The notes beneath the pieces were generated by a model. The model was not told the DNA's origin. It saw nothing but the letters and a program-made list of their open reading frames with translations, and made no database searches. From positions 1,116,001 to 1,180,000 of the forward strand of contig NZ_CP059068.1 in assembly GCF_017798165.1 (NCBI RefSeq): a DNA stretch of 64,000 nucleotides, given 5' to 3'. Position 1 is the stretch's first letter; the number at the start of each line of letters is the position of its first letter. Shown piece by piece: positions 63,610-64,000 of the stretch. The translations under genes were made by a program, and so were the position numbers. This DNA is from Rhodoferax sp. AJA081-3 (GTDB lineage: Bacteria > Pseudomonadota > Gammaproteobacteria > Burkholderiales > Burkholderiaceae_C).

Positions 63610-64000
63610 TGATGCGTTCAATACACACCAACAAAGGTTTTACTTTGATTGAGTTAATGATCACGGTTGCAATCATTGGAATCATCGCTGCGGTGGCATT
63701 ACCCAGTTACCAAGAACACGTTTTGCGAACGCGCAGGGGTGCAGCATCGGGGTGTTTGACTGAATTTGCCCAATTGATGGAAAAGAGGTACGCAACCAAT
63801 ATGTCTTATGCTGGAACCACGCTTCCTTCAACAACATGTACAAGCGATCTGACTAGTTTCTATACCTTTGCTTTTGCCGCTGATCCTACGGCGACGGCTT
63901 ATACGGTAAACGCTACACCGACAGGCGCTCAGACTGCCGATACAAAATGTGCAACACTGACAATTGTCGAAACAGGTAAAAAGACTGTCTCCGGAACTGA
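63609..64000 (+). CDS. pilE: Type IV pilin-like protein PilE (partial)
   Basis: The window cuts the gene after 130 codons. The start ATG shares a base with the pilY1 stop (TGATG). The cleavage site [20 protein letters not shown] is canonical with Glu5, and [20 protein letters not shown] follows. This is the PilE-like minor pilin that usually closes this operon, with cysteine pairs (GCLTEF, TTCTSD, TKCAT) in the globular domain. Confidence 0.9.
   Translation, partial: MMRSIHTNKGFTLIELMITVAIIGIIAAVALPSYQEHVLRTRRGAASGCLTEFAQLMEKRYATNMSYAGTTLPSTTCTSDLTSFYTFAFAADPTATAYTVNATPTGAQTADTKCATLTIVETGKKTVSGT

Overview
The window reads as a chromosomal segment of a GC-rich betaproteobacterium of the order Burkholderiales, most likely Comamonadaceae (Rhodoferax/Polaromonas/Acidovorax-like). 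This rests on gene content and order (hpnD-hpnE; tctCBA facing tctDE; glyA-nrdR followed by a fimT-pilVWXY1E minor pilin operon; accA-tilS-lysC), on the polyhydroxybutyrate (PHB) genes, and on a dispersed ~50-60 bp repeat ending in GGGGGCTAGAGGCC of a kind I associate with that family. The species cannot be named from the sequence.

Layout. 1-5180: end of a squalene/hopanoid precursor operon (hpnD, hpnE), a PilU-like motor ATPase and a Lon-type protease. 5200-10340: an accessory island. It begins with an IS91-family element (tyrosine recombinase gene broken by three one-base losses, intact Y1 transposase). An array of promoterless-looking gene cassettes follows, separated by four attC sites, three of them exactly 102 bp and closely similar. 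No integron integrase gene is visible, so this is a CALIN-type (attC cluster lacking an integrase) array of five small genes of unknown function. 10403-17591: penicillin-acylase family enzyme, ComB-like phosphatase, ferrochelatase, a diguanylate cyclase and D-serine dehydratase. 17674-30202 (all minus strand): a locus for using external PHB, with an extracellular PHB depolymerase, a 3-hydroxybutyrate-oligomer hydrolase, a full LivFGHM-type ABC importer with two binding proteins, an alpha/beta hydrolase and a PAS-sigma54 activator. A well-spaced -24/-12 promoter precedes the first binding protein. 30329-35545: a tripartite tricarboxylate transporter (tctCBA) divergent from its two-component system (tctDE). 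35549-43428: Hsp15, a DUF2235 hydrolase, tRNA-Ser(GCT), lysC, tilS, accA, a DNA glycosylase and cysS. 43613-49550: two periplasmic cell-wall proteins (TPR/NTF2-like and L,D-transpeptidase), two cyclophilins, lpxH and a GAF/HD-GYP protein. 49670-56226: a large DUF349 protein, an 816 bp intergenic region with an unexplained structured stretch, a lytic-transglycosylase-like protein, a ZTP riboswitch, glyA and nrdR. 56384-64000: fimT-pilV-pilW-pilX-pilY1-pilE, the last cut by the window edge.

How the genes fit together. The best candidate for an under-described system is the PHB locus. Secreted depolymerase and oligomer hydrolase would release 3-hydroxybutyrate, and a Liv-type importer encoded between them is well placed to take it up under sigma54 control; the transporter substrate is an inference. 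The second is the integrase-less cassette array beside a rolling-circle type IS. The third is the dispersed repeat, found in at least eight copies; three lie in frame inside conserved genes (hpnE, tilS, DUF349) and one supplies the stop codon of dsdA.
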